From Saprospiraceae bacterium (GTDB taxonomy: Bacteria > Bacteroidota > Bacteroidia > Chitinophagales > Saprospiraceae), in contig JANQPA010000094.1 in assembly GCA_028285545.1 (NCBI GenBank), positions 24,605 through 88,604 on the forward strand: 64,000 bases of DNA, read 5' to 3'. Every line of letters begins with the position of its first letter. The first letter of the stretch is position 1. The position numbers and the translations under genes were made by a program. This document shows, piece by piece, positions 9,122-17,113 of this stretch. The notes under the pieces were generated by a model. That model did no database searches, was not told the origin of the DNA, and worked only from the letters and a program-made list of their open reading frames with translations.

Positions 9122-9424
9122 ATGAAAGATTTCATCTTATATTTTCCAATCATCTTTTTTTTCGTATCGGTCTACCTGAGATTTATGGAAAAAGGGATTC
9201 GAATTTTAGAAAATTATAAAATTGACTATAATCATTTAAGGTACCCCTGGGGAGTCAGCATGAAGTTGATGAAAAAAGTTATTAGGGAAACGAAAAATGA
9301 ATCCTTAAAAAATGAATTAAAACATGCTTTATTTCTTCGAAGGCTTCATTACTTGTTCTTAGTTTTAACTTTCTTAGGCTGTATTATTTTTGGGTACGTA
9401 CATTATTCAATGAATGGCGCATAA
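9122..9424 (+). CDS. Small membrane protein of unknown function
   Basis: The product is 100 residues long with hydrophobic helices at about residues 4-20 and 78-95 and a charged middle (LMKKVIRETKNESLKNELKHAL). I recognise no family. It starts 7 bases after the S10 carboxypeptidase stop and ends before a long hairpin at 9505-9543, so it is probably the last gene of that unit. Confidence 0.5.
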   Translation: MKDFILYFPIIFFFVSVYLRFMEKGIRILENYKIDYNHLRYPWGVSMKLMKKVIRETKNESLKNELKHALFLRRLHYLFLVLTFLGCIIFGYVHYSMNGA

Positions 9425-9504
9425 CTAAAGAGATTTTTTGACAGGTCTTCTGCTATCTAAGTGTCTGAACCACGGATTTGACTGATTTTCGGATGTCGCT
9501 GATT

Positions 9505-9543
9505 TTGCTTGGAGCAAAGACTGGCAGTCTTTACTCCAAGCAA
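9505..9543. terminator. Long hairpin between convergent genes
   Basis: Bases 9505-9522 pair with 9526-9543 (18-bp arms, a single mismatch at 9515/9533, loop of 3). It lies between convergent genes ending at 9424 (+) and 9550 (-) and probably terminates both. There is no clear T run on the forward side. Upstream, 9470-9510 holds a decayed intergenic repeat (gatttgactgattttcggat). Confidence 0.6.
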
Positions 9544-9549
9544 TTGATT

Positions 9550-12177
9550 TCATTCGGTCTTTAAAGCTTTAACCGGATTTTCTTTAGTCACTTTGTAGCC
9601 AACCCCAAAAATAGTAAGTAGGGTGACAGCTGTAAGTGCCAGGAAAGAAAATAATATTGGTAAAAGGCCAAGCTCAATTCTATAAGCAAAATTTTCCAGC
9701 CAGCGGCTTAAGAAAATCCAGGAAAGTGAGCTGGCAAAAACTAAGGCTATTATTAGCGGTTTCAAATAATCCCTCCATTGAAGTTTCATAATCTGTAGCT
9801 CGGATGCGCCTAAAACTTTTCGAATGCCGAAGTCCTTAGTTTTTGCATTTGCGGTATAAGCAGCCAAACCAACAACACCAAGCAAGGCGATGAACAAGGA
9901 GATAAAAACGGCTCCGGAAAATATCCGTCGGAAAAGCACTTCTTTTTGATAAGCCCCTTGAACCATTTCATCCAAAAACTGCATAGTCATCACCTTGTTC
10001 TCATCAAATTGATTGTGAATTTTTTCGACATATTCCACAGTAGCCAACAGATCGGAACTTTTTACTTTTACCAAAATATCATCAATATCCTCAATCGGTG
10101 TATTTAGGTAACCCAAAACCAGTGGCCCAATCCGCTCATGAAAAGAACGGTAGTGAAAGTCTTTTAAAATGCCTATAACCTGCGCATTAAATCCATCATC
10201 TAAATTTAACCAATCTCCAATTTTAACTTCTTCCCCCAGTATTTTTGCAGCAGCCTCATTGAGGAAAACAGAGGCACTGTCCTTGGAGAAAACGCCTTCA
10301 AAATTTCTTCCTTCCAAAAGTTCTAGCCCCAGGGATGAAAGCCCATCTTCATCCATTCCATAAAAATCCATTGAAAGAGGATCGGTTTGTTTTCCTAGAG
10401 GGTTGACTGTAATTGATCGAGGTTCTCTGTGACTGTTCAAGGCCCTGGTCATTCCAGATACATTGCTAATATTGGGGTGGGCCAGTAGTTCTTCTTTGAT
10501 CGTCTTGAAATGCTGCCGGACTCCGCCACCATTAACTTCAACTACCATTTGATGATCACTATCAAAACCCAGATCTTTCTCCGCCATAAAGTTCATTTGC
10601 TGATTAATGACCAACAAACCGATCATCATAAATAAAACCAGGGCAAACTGAAAGGATACCAGGCCATGACGCAATATTCCCTTGCTTTTTATATTGAACT
10701 TTTCATTCTTCAATACATGGATAGGATTAAATTTGCTTAAGTAAAAAGCAGGATATAATCCACCCAGGACGATCATTAATAGAATGGTCAAGAATACAAA
10801 GAGTGCCGCCTGCAGAATGGTTTCCAGGTCCAAATTCAATTTCACCTGAGTCAACTCCTCAAAATAGGGAAGTAATATGTTCAACAAAACCGCACTACCC
10901 AGGAGCGATATAAAAATAATCAAAAAAGACTCCGTCAGAAATTGCGCAATCAACTGTCCTTTTTGAGCGCCAACCGTTTTTCGCACGCCTACTTCTTTTG
11001 CCCTTTTGGTGGCCCTGGCCGTGGCTAAATTTATATAATTGAAGCAAGCCACAATGAGTAAAAAAACAGCTACAATACTGAAAGCCCGGATTTGACCTAA
11101 ATCTCCTTTTTTAAATGCAGCTAAAGTACCAGAAATCTCATCTGAATGAAGGTGTTGGTCCAATATATTTTGCAGGTAGTAAGGGTGTTCTTCCCAATCT
11201 GGTCCTTTATATTTTTTCAATAAGGGGAGAAGTTGAGCTTCAAAATTTTCTTTTTGAGCGGAATCAGAAAGACGGATATAGGTTTTAGCAGGTGCTCCAT
11301 TCCAGGATTCAAACCAAGTAGCGAACCAGCTGGCTGCATTCTGAAAATAGACTTCCATATCCTGACTCAAAACCATGTTAAACTGTAGATAGGAGTTTTT
11401 TGGTGGATCCTTCATCACGGCAGTAATTCGAAAACTTCCGTATCGCTCAATATCTAGCGACTCTCCTATAACCTCGGTAGAATTAAAATATCTCATCGCG
11501 CTTGTTTCCGTAATCACCATTGTGTTGGGTTCTGATATTGGATAGTCAGAGCGTCCCGCGACTATGTCAAAGTCAAATACCTGAAAAAATTCAGGAGAAG
11601 CCAATAAAAAACCTGTTTCAAAGAGTCTGTCCTCACCCTGGCCTACCCATGAAGGCATACCTCCAATAAAATTAGCCGCATCTTCAACCATGGGAAGCTC
11701 TTCTTTTAAAGCAGATGCTAGATTAATAGAAGTGTTTACTCGAGCTTCGCTACCTTGAGGATTATCAATTACCTGAATAATGCGAAAGGTACGATCAGCA
11801 TGCTCATGGAATTGATCAAAACTGAACTCATGCTGGACATAAAAAATGAGTAGCAAAAAAACCGCTAATCCCAAAGATAAACCTGAAAAATTCAAGAGCG
11901 AATATTTCCATTCCCGGCGAATGTTTCGTCCCCCAATCTTTATATAATTTCGCATCAATTGAAATTTCATAATCCTTAAATTTAGTTTCTTGATATTAAG
12001 CCAACGGAAACTTCTGATGACGTCCCACACAAATTGTCGACGAGCAGCATTCAGGCCATTTTTTTCTATCCGCTTCTCAAATAATTCCGTTAGATCTTCT
12101 TCGATTTCTTCCAGATATTCAGCCTTGCAATAAAAGTGAAGGAAACGCCTGGCCCATTTTGGAGGTTTTTGCATCAT
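9550..12177 (-). CDS. ABC transporter permease of the MacB/FtsX type with permease-prefix domain (ADOP-like)
   Basis: The 875-residue product starts with a soluble prefix of about 70 residues (KWARRFLHFYCKAEYLEEIE) found on permeases paired with PadR regulators. Then come a transmembrane helix at about 92-114, a MacB-type periplasmic core, a first FtsX permease domain (ARATKRAKEVGVRKTVGAQK), a second core and a C-terminal FtsX domain (AKTKDFGIRKVLGAS). Duplicated orphan permeases of this type extrude peptides, lipids or drugs with an ATPase encoded elsewhere; none is encoded here. Its ATG overlaps the padR stop by 4 bases (ATGA), which indicates translational coupling. Confidence 0.9.
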   Translation of the reverse strand: MMQKPPKWARRFLHFYCKAEYLEEIEEDLTELFEKRIEKNGLNAARRQFVWDVIRSFRWLNIKKLNLRIMKFQLMRNYIKIGGRNIRREWKYSLLNFSGLSLGLAVFLLLIFYVQHEFSFDQFHEHADRTFRIIQVIDNPQGSEARVNTSINLASALKEELPMVEDAANFIGGMPSWVGQGEDRLFETGFLLASPEFFQVFDFDIVAGRSDYPISEPNTMVITETSAMRYFNSTEVIGESLDIERYGSFRITAVMKDPPKNSYLQFNMVLSQDMEVYFQNAASWFATWFESWNGAPAKTYIRLSDSAQKENFEAQLLPLLKKYKGPDWEEHPYYLQNILDQHLHSDEISGTLAAFKKGDLGQIRAFSIVAVFLLIVACFNYINLATARATKRAKEVGVRKTVGAQKGQLIAQFLTESFLIIFISLLGSAVLLNILLPYFEELTQVKLNLDLETILQAALFVFLTILLMIVLGGLYPAFYLSKFNPIHVLKNEKFNIKSKGILRHGLVSFQFALVLFMMIGLLVINQQMNFMAEKDLGFDSDHQMVVEVNGGGVRQHFKTIKEELLAHPNISNVSGMTRALNSHREPRSITVNPLGKQTDPLSMDFYGMDEDGLSSLGLELLEGRNFEGVFSKDSASVFLNEAAAKILGEEVKIGDWLNLDDGFNAQVIGILKDFHYRSFHERIGPLVLGYLNTPIEDIDDILVKVKSSDLLATVEYVEKIHNQFDENKVMTMQFLDEMVQGAYQKEVLFRRIFSGAVFISLFIALLGVVGLAAYTANAKTKDFGIRKVLGASELQIMKLQWRDYLKPLIIALVFASSLSWIFLSRWLENFAYRIELGLLPILFSFLALTAVTLLTIFGVGYKVTKENPVKALKTE

Positions 12178-12500
12178 TGAAAAGAAATTTTCGGAATTTT
12201 TTGATACAATTTCACCCTAGTTTCGTGCATCTGGTCCAATAATTGTTTGCCTAATGCTGTGATCTCATAGAATTTCTTCCGGCGCCCTCCTCTTTGATTC
12301 GTAATTCCACCAACATGTGCCTTAACCATTCCTTTTTTCTCCAGTCGTTTGAGTACTACATGGACCGCACTAATATTGACTTTCCGGTTAAGGTCATTAT
12401 CCAAAATCTCATAAATTAATACGCCATAAGCTTTCTTGTTATTGGCAGCTACGATGAGTAAAATTACTTCTTCGAATTCTCCGATATGATGTCCTTTCAT
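12174..12500 (-). CDS. PadR family transcriptional regulator
   Basis: This 108-residue protein is a winged-helix PadR regulator (EVILLIVAANNKKAYGVLI, SAVHVVLKRLEKKGMV, RRKKFYEITALGKQLLDQM) with a short C-terminal dimerisation helix, i.e. the minimal PadR-s2 form. It precedes and overlaps the permease gene. Small PadR proteins commonly repress an adjacent exporter and their own gene. The promoter region directly upstream is a long inverted repeat with two internal dyads, 3 bases from the start codon, which strongly suggests autoregulation. Confidence 0.9.
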   Translation of the reverse strand: MKGHHIGEFEEVILLIVAANNKKAYGVLIYEILDNDLNRKVNISAVHVVLKRLEKKGMVKAHVGGITNQRGGRRKKFYEITALGKQLLDQMHETRVKLYQKIPKISFQ

Positions 12501-12503
12501 AAT

Positions 12504-12565
12504 TATTATTTACTAAACAAAAGTAAAAGTAATAAATATATTTTACTTTTGTTTAGTAAATAATA
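12504..12565 (-). promoter_or_regulatory. Putative PadR operator overlapping the padR promoter
   Basis: Bases 12504-12528 and 12541-12565 form a perfect 25-bp inverted repeat separated by 12 bases. Each arm contains its own dyad, TTTACT-N7-AGTAAA, suited to a dimeric winged-helix repressor. On the reverse strand the proximal arm includes TACTTTTG, which fits the Bacteroidota -7 element TAnnTTTG, about 20 bases from the padR start codon. The mirror arm gives the same element facing right. Repeat and promoter motif are seen directly; PadR binding is inferred. Confidence 0.7.
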
Positions 12566-12661
12566 GATTTCTACCATCCTTTTCCTATCAAAAGTAGACG
12601 AACAGTATTGATTCCGTTTAGTTTTTGACATACCTTCCACCCATGATTTGTGCCGCAGGTA

Positions 12662-12725
12662 AACACTGATTTGGCTAATATTCTCTGTTTCGTACAACGA
12701 AGACCTAGCAGCGCAAATCAGTGTT
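12662..12725. repeat. Decayed inverted intergenic repeat
   Basis: AACACTGATTTG at 12662-12673 is perfectly inverted at 12714-12725, and similarity continues outward imperfectly (TTTGTGCCGCAGGTAAACAC against ATTTGCCACTGATGAACAC read in reverse). Such cactgatttg-type repeats are scattered in Bacteroidota intergenic DNA. A related fragment lies near 9470-9510. It sits just upstream of the truncated PaiB gene. Confidence 0.45.
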
Positions 12726-12768
12726 CATCAGTGGCAAATAAGTCATATCATTATGAACTAAGTGATAA

Positions 12769-13122
12769 ACTAAAAAACAAAATGTCCCTACCTGGAATTA
12801 CTTAGCCGTTCACGCCTATGGAAAAGTCAGGATTGTGGAAGAGCTTTCAGAAAAGATAGAGATTTTGGAAAGAATGATGGATGATTTGGAACCCAATTAC
12901 AAAGCCCAGTGGGAAGAATTATCTGATGACTATAAACTAGGAATGATTAATGGAATTATCGCCTTTGAGGTAAAAGTCCATGAGCTCCAATTCCAAGAAA
13001 AATTGAGTCAAAATAAAAAAGAAAACGAGCGACAAAACATCATTGAATCTTTTTCTGTCAGCGATCAGGATAATGAAAAATTGATAGCGGAGTATATGCT
13101 TAAAAATGAAAGCAATGACTAA
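12769..13122 (+). pseudogene. 5'-truncated PaiB-type FMN-binding negative transcriptional regulator
   Basis: Reading frame 12769-13122 is open after a TAA at 12766. It begins inside a conserved block: QNVPTWNYLAVHAYGKVRIV is the mid-protein motif of PaiB, and FEVKVHELQFQEKLSQNK plus ENERQNIIESF match its C-terminal block. PaiB proteins are about 200 residues; the N-terminal half with the first part of the FMN-binding barrel is absent, and no PaiB-like N-terminus is found upstream in any frame. The only in-frame candidate start is GTG 12835, which would discard the conserved block. I therefore call it a remnant. Its 3' end overlaps the SUKH gene by 17 bases. Confidence 0.75.
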
Positions 13123-13837
13123 TCTTGAAATCATAAAGCAGCTACGGGAAAGGATATTTACAGACGAGGATGGAGAGCAATATTCTTTAGAATTCCTTCC
13201 GCCACTAACAAATAATGAGTTAGATAATTTAAAATCAAAATTCCCAAATCACCATATAGCTGAGGAATTATTGGAAATAATGAGCATGACAAAAGGTTGG
13301 GATGGTTATGGTTTAGAGCAAGTCTATTTTGATTCAATTGGGTCATTTGGATTTTTCGAATTGTCTCCTCATTCCATTTGCATGGGACATGATGGTTTTG
13401 GAAATTATTGGGTTCTTGATATTAACAAAAGAGGGACATTAGGAAAAGTCTTTTTCGTATGTCACGACCCAGCTGTACTGATCATTCATTCTCAAAATTT
13501 AAATGAATACCTCCATCATTTATTAGAATTTTATGAAAACCCAGATGAAGGTTATCTCAATGAAATTCATGAAAAAGTGGTAAGGACAGTTTGGAAAGAA
13601 AATCCCAATGTGTCCAGTAAATCAGAATTTCTCCAATCGAATCCTAGTTATTCAAAATTTTTAAGCCCTTTCGAAGGAGGAGAATGGGCTGTCGCAGATT
13701 TAAGAAAGGGGGATAATAAAGAAGGATTTGCTTGGGGTAAATACGACTCTAACCAATATACAGTTAGACATAATGAAGATTTAGTTTGGGTCTTAAAAAA
13801 CAAGAAAAAAGGTTTTTTTAACAGGTTATTTGGATAA
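13106..13837 (+). CDS. SMI1/KNR4 (SUKH) domain protein
   Basis: The 243-residue protein has a SUKH-like core at residues about 25-150: LPPLTNNELDNLKSKFP, then SMTKGWDGYG, HSICMGHDGFGNYWVLDI and GKVFFVCHDPAVLIIHS. SUKH proteins are often immunity proteins for polymorphic toxins, but many are stand-alone and uncharacterised. The C-terminal 90 residues (EKVVRTVWKENP) are not recognised. No toxin or secretion gene is adjacent. ATG 13115 is an alternative start 9 bases downstream. Confidence 0.7.
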   Translation: MKAMTNLEIIKQLRERIFTDEDGEQYSLEFLPPLTNNELDNLKSKFPNHHIAEELLEIMSMTKGWDGYGLEQVYFDSIGSFGFFELSPHSICMGHDGFGNYWVLDINKRGTLGKVFFVCHDPAVLIIHSQNLNEYLHHLLEFYENPDEGYLNEIHEKVVRTVWKENPNVSSKSEFLQSNPSYSKFLSPFEGGEWAVADLRKGDNKEGFAWGKYDSNQYTVRHNEDLVWVLKNKKKGFFNRLFG

Positions 13838-13864
13838 AAACATTTTTCATCAGGTTTCTAAATT

Positions 13865-14401
13865 ATGATTTATTTGAAGCAGGTTTTTATGCTAGGCATT
13901 TTCTTTCTGGTTGCTAGTTTCAGTGTACAAGGACAAGAGTTTATTTTCGGTGATTCTTCTGTTGTAAGTCGCATCAAAGAAAAAACCTCCCAGATATATG
14001 AAAACAAGGACAAAACCCAATTTTTTCTAAGCAAAAAAAAGCTACAAAAGAAAAAAACATTCGGAACCAGTATTATTGCTCATTCCAAAGAAGGGCTATT
14101 CAATCGGATCATCACCTTTAATTCAGACCAAAATGGTCAGCTGGCAACTGAATGGTATTTTTGGAAGACTCAGCTAATTTATGTTTACCAGAGTTATGAG
14201 TTTTATCAGGAGGCCAAAAAAAAGAGCAGCTGGAAGAATTTTAAAAACCTTTGGGCCTGGGAGAGTAGATACTATTTTGAGGATGAGACGTTAAAGTTTC
14301 AAAAGCATAAGGGTAAATCAGCTATGACTAAACAAAAAGAAGTTCAACAACTTTTGGAAGATGCTTATTCTATTCTTGCTTTTGTAAAAGAAAGCAGCTA
14401 A
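13865..14401 (+). CDS. Secreted protein of unknown function
   Basis: The 178-residue product has a signal peptide of about 23 residues ending SVQGQ. The mature part is rich in Lys, Tyr and Trp (SKKKLQKKKTFGTS, SSWKNFKNLWAWES) with no recognised domain. Its stop overlaps by 4 bases the 3' end of the convergent PfkB gene. It follows the SUKH gene by 27 bases and may be co-transcribed with it. Confidence 0.55.
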   Translation: MIYLKQVFMLGIFFLVASFSVQGQEFIFGDSSVVSRIKEKTSQIYENKDKTQFFLSKKKLQKKKTFGTSIIAHSKEGLFNRIITFNSDQNGQLATEWYFWKTQLIYVYQSYEFYQEAKKKSSWKNFKNLWAWESRYYFEDETLKFQKHKGKSAMTKQKEVQQLLEDAYSILAFVKESS

Positions 14402-15288
14402 GAAAAATACTGCCTGTAACAATCTTCTAATCTGTTTGTATTGAGATTTTCTGCATATAGCTTCCTGGAATGAATACACAGAGCTCCATTTATACTACCC
14501 ATTTCCAAACACTTTTGAAAATCATAACCTCGGGCATGTGCGTATAAGAAGCCTGAAAAAAAAGCGTCTCCGGCACCATTCGAATCAACTAAATCGAAAT
14601 CTTTCACGGCTTCGACTTCTAACCATTGACCTGCTTTATTGGTGCCGCTCGCTCCATTCTTGCCATGGGTACAAACCACCAGCTCCTTTCCTTCTTCGAT
14701 CATTTTTTCCATAAACGGCCGATAATCGGAGAGGTTGTCCGAACTTAAAAAAATGTAATTAGCTGCTTTAATAAAATCCTGATGGTAGGAGTTCCCTAAG
14801 TTGTAATCGTGTAGGTCTGTCCAAATTGGTTTATTCAGTTGCTGGCAAATTGGAATTAAGAAGCGACTGTAATTGGTAATATTCAAAACAACAAAGTCAC
14901 TATGTCTAATTAGCGGATCAAATTGTGCAAAATCTAGATTGGGTTTATCGGAGGAATTATTGACAAAAATAGAAATGCGCTCACCTTGCTTATTCATGAT
15001 ATTGACGTGCCGTTGAGTACCATTGCCATCCTCATAATACAGGAATGTTATATTTGGCATCTTTAAATATTCCCTAATTTTTTCAGCATAAACATCCTTA
15101 CCAATAAGCGCGTGAAAAGTGACATTGAAATCTAACTTACTCAAATTAGTAGTCTTTCCAACTCCTGTAGAGCCAACGGTTTCCTGAAATTCGGACTTAT
15201 GAAAGGTTTTGGGTTCGGGTTTAGGAAATTCCTCCAAATAAATAATAGAATCAAAGGAGGCACCACCCACAACAAGTACTTTTTTCAT
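14398..15288 (-). CDS. PfkB (ribokinase) family carbohydrate kinase
   Basis: The 296-residue protein shows the N-terminal PfkB strand (VLVVGGASFDSIIY), a Gly-rich substrate region (ETVGSTGVGKTTNLSKL) and the C-terminal signature DSNGAGDAFFSGF, whose Asp is the catalytic base. The family phosphorylates sugars, nucleosides or related alcohols; the substrate is not determined. The ATG directly follows the TAA of the response-regulator gene with no gap, so the two are translationally coupled. It is the last gene of an operon with an alpha-amylase and a LytTR two-component system, which points to a sugar. Confidence 0.85.
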   Translation of the reverse strand: MKKVLVVGGASFDSIIYLEEFPKPEPKTFHKSEFQETVGSTGVGKTTNLSKLDFNVTFHALIGKDVYAEKIREYLKMPNITFLYYEDGNGTQRHVNIMNKQGERISIFVNNSSDKPNLDFAQFDPLIRHSDFVVLNITNYSRFLIPICQQLNKPIWTDLHDYNLGNSYHQDFIKAANYIFLSSDNLSDYRPFMEKMIEEGKELVVCTHGKNGASGTNKAGQWLEVEAVKDFDLVDSNGAGDAFFSGFLYAHARGYDFQKCLEMGSINGALCIHSRKLYAENLNTNRLEDCYRQYFS

Positions 15289-15996
15289 TTATTGAGCATT
15301 CATAAGGTTAAGAAAAGCCTCCTTTTTTTCTTTTCCAATCGCTATTTGCCGATCTCCAATTTTTATAGCATGCGGCGAATAGGCTTGCACTTTATCAATA
15401 GCAATAATAAAAGATCGATGAAGTCGAAAAAAAAGGGATGAAGGCAATCTTTCTTCAATAGATGAGATGGTCATGTAGCTAATATGTTTTTGAGTAGCAG
15501 TATGAATGTGAATACAATTCCTTTGGCTTTCGATAAAGAGTATATCATCATAAAAAACTTTGGTCATCATCCCTTTAGACTTGATGTAAGTAAAGCCTCT
15601 GTCACCTGTCTCTCTGGTTATGTTGTTTTGTTCAAGTTGATAAACAGAAAGGGCTTTGTTAACTGCCTTGAGGAAACGTTCAAAAGAAAAGGGTTTGACC
15701 AAATAATCAAGTGCTTCTAGTTCAAAGCCTTCCACTGCATAATCTGAATATGCAGTAGTAAAAATTACTTTTGGTTTATTTTTTATCATTTTGGCCAGTG
15801 AGGTGCCTAGTAAACCAGGCATTTGAATATCTAAAAACACCAGGTCAACAGTATTTCCATGCATATTATTAAAGGCCTCTAAACCATCTCTATAACTGGC
15901 TACTAATTCCAATTGCACAACATTAGAGATGTATTGTTCGAGAATATCCCGGGCTATTTTTTCATCATCAACGATAATACATTTCAATTTATCCAT
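15289..15996 (-). CDS. LytTR-type response regulator
   Basis: The 235-residue protein has a receiver domain (residues 1-120: CIIVDDEKIARDIL, phosphoacceptor Asp in VFLDIQMPG, FTTAYSDYAVEG, DYLVKPFSFERF) and a C-terminal LytTR DNA-binding domain (GDRGFTYIKSKG, SYMTISSIEERLP, RLHRSFIIAI). It follows its kinase gene by 9 bases and is fused by zero spacing to the PfkB gene. Family members bind promoter-proximal direct repeats; the targets are not visible here. Confidence 0.92.
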   Translation of the reverse strand: MDKLKCIIVDDEKIARDILEQYISNVVQLELVASYRDGLEAFNNMHGNTVDLVFLDIQMPGLLGTSLAKMIKNKPKVIFTTAYSDYAVEGFELEALDYLVKPFSFERFLKAVNKALSVYQLEQNNITRETGDRGFTYIKSKGMMTKVFYDDILFIESQRNCIHIHTATQKHISYMTISSIEERLPSSLFFRLHRSFIIAIDKVQAYSPHAIKIGDRQIAIGKEKKEAFLNLMNAQ

Positions 15997-16005
15997 AGCT
16001 TTTAT

Positions 16006-17100
16006 TTAAACCGACAAGTCTAATTTTAGCACGACCATAAAGGAATCTTCTAAATCTTCAATTTTTAGCGTATGTCGATTTTGATATAATAAATCGAGTT
16101 GTCTTTGCACATTCTCCAAGCCTATACCCGACACTTCCACAGAGGTTTCTTTTCGGTGAGGTGTACTTTTCGGCTTACTGTTTTCTATTTTTAATATAAA
16201 ACTATTCCCCTGAGTGGATATATCCAGAGAAATCCAGGCTTTTTCAGAAGAAGGCCCCAAACTGTGTTTAAAACTGTTTTCCACAAAATGTAGAATCAAC
16301 ATAGGCGCAATTTGTAAACCTTCCTGGCGACCATACAAACTGAAGCTGACATCTAGCCGATCCTGATGTCTGATTTTCTCTAAATCAATATAGTTTTTGA
16401 TATGCCCTATTTCTTTTTCCAGTTCAACTTTCTCCACATTGGTTTCATACAAGGTATAGCGCATCAAGCTGGATAATTTTAGAGTTACATCTTTGGCTAG
16501 TTCCGATTTTTGAAGAATCAGGCCATATAAATTATTAAGCGTGTTGAACAAAAAGTGGGGCTGCAATTGGTGTTTTAAAAATTTTAACTCCGTCTCTAGA
16601 TTTTGTTTTTCCAGATCTTTAGCCTCCAGTTTTTTGTTCATCCATACACTCACTAGCTTAAATCCAATTGGTAAAATCAGGGCAGTATTGATATTGATCA
16701 CCTGGTGCATGATCTCATATATGTTAAACATGCTTAATTCTGGATCAAAAGACTTCCAGGGATGCAAATAATTATAGGCAATCACTCTTTGAACAGTAGC
16801 AAATACAGTAATGATCAGAAAGGACCAGGCAATAAAAACAATATATTTTTGTCGTAACAAATATTTAGGAATAATAACATACATGATCATATAGGCAGTG
16901 GCTATTTTGGTAGGCAATAACACCAACTCTGAAAAAATCAAATTTGCATATTCCCCATGTGTAGAACCCCAAAAAAGGCCAAAAAACAGTACAATAGCAA
17001 TCCAATAAGATGTATGAATGATCCATGGCTGAACCCGGATTTCCTCCCAAATTGGAGAGGCCTTGACTCGTGGCCTTTTTTGATTAATAACTTGGTCCAT
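16006..17100 (-). CDS. LytS/YpdA-type sensor histidine kinase
   Basis: This 364-residue protein has four predicted membrane helices in residues about 25-165, then the His_kinase domain with the phosphoacceptor in LQPHFLFNTLNNLYGL and an HATPase region (PMLILHFVENSFKHS, SGIGLENVQRQL). No separate sensor domain is present, so the signal is probably read in the membrane. It lies 13 bases downstream of the alpha-amylase gene and 9 bases upstream of its response regulator. Confidence 0.92.
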   Translation of the reverse strand: MDQVINQKRPRVKASPIWEEIRVQPWIIHTSYWIAIVLFFGLFWGSTHGEYANLIFSELVLLPTKIATAYMIMYVIIPKYLLRQKYIVFIAWSFLIITVFATVQRVIAYNYLHPWKSFDPELSMFNIYEIMHQVININTALILPIGFKLVSVWMNKKLEAKDLEKQNLETELKFLKHQLQPHFLFNTLNNLYGLILQKSELAKDVTLKLSSLMRYTLYETNVEKVELEKEIGHIKNYIDLEKIRHQDRLDVSFSLYGRQEGLQIAPMLILHFVENSFKHSLGPSSEKAWISLDISTQGNSFILKIENSKPKSTPHRKETSVEVSGIGLENVQRQLDLLYQNRHTLKIEDLEDSFMVVLKLDLSV

Positions 17101-17113
17101 AAAAGTTGCTTAT

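Noticed and set aside
9425..9504. Possible mobile-element end near the S10 gene unit
   Set aside because: No transposase, terminal repeats or target duplication; only a decayed intergenic repeat.
12506..12697. Reverse-strand frame of 63 codons upstream of padR
   Set aside because: It runs through the operator repeat and the decayed repeat, and its product is low-complexity hydrophobic sequence from the AT-rich promoter.
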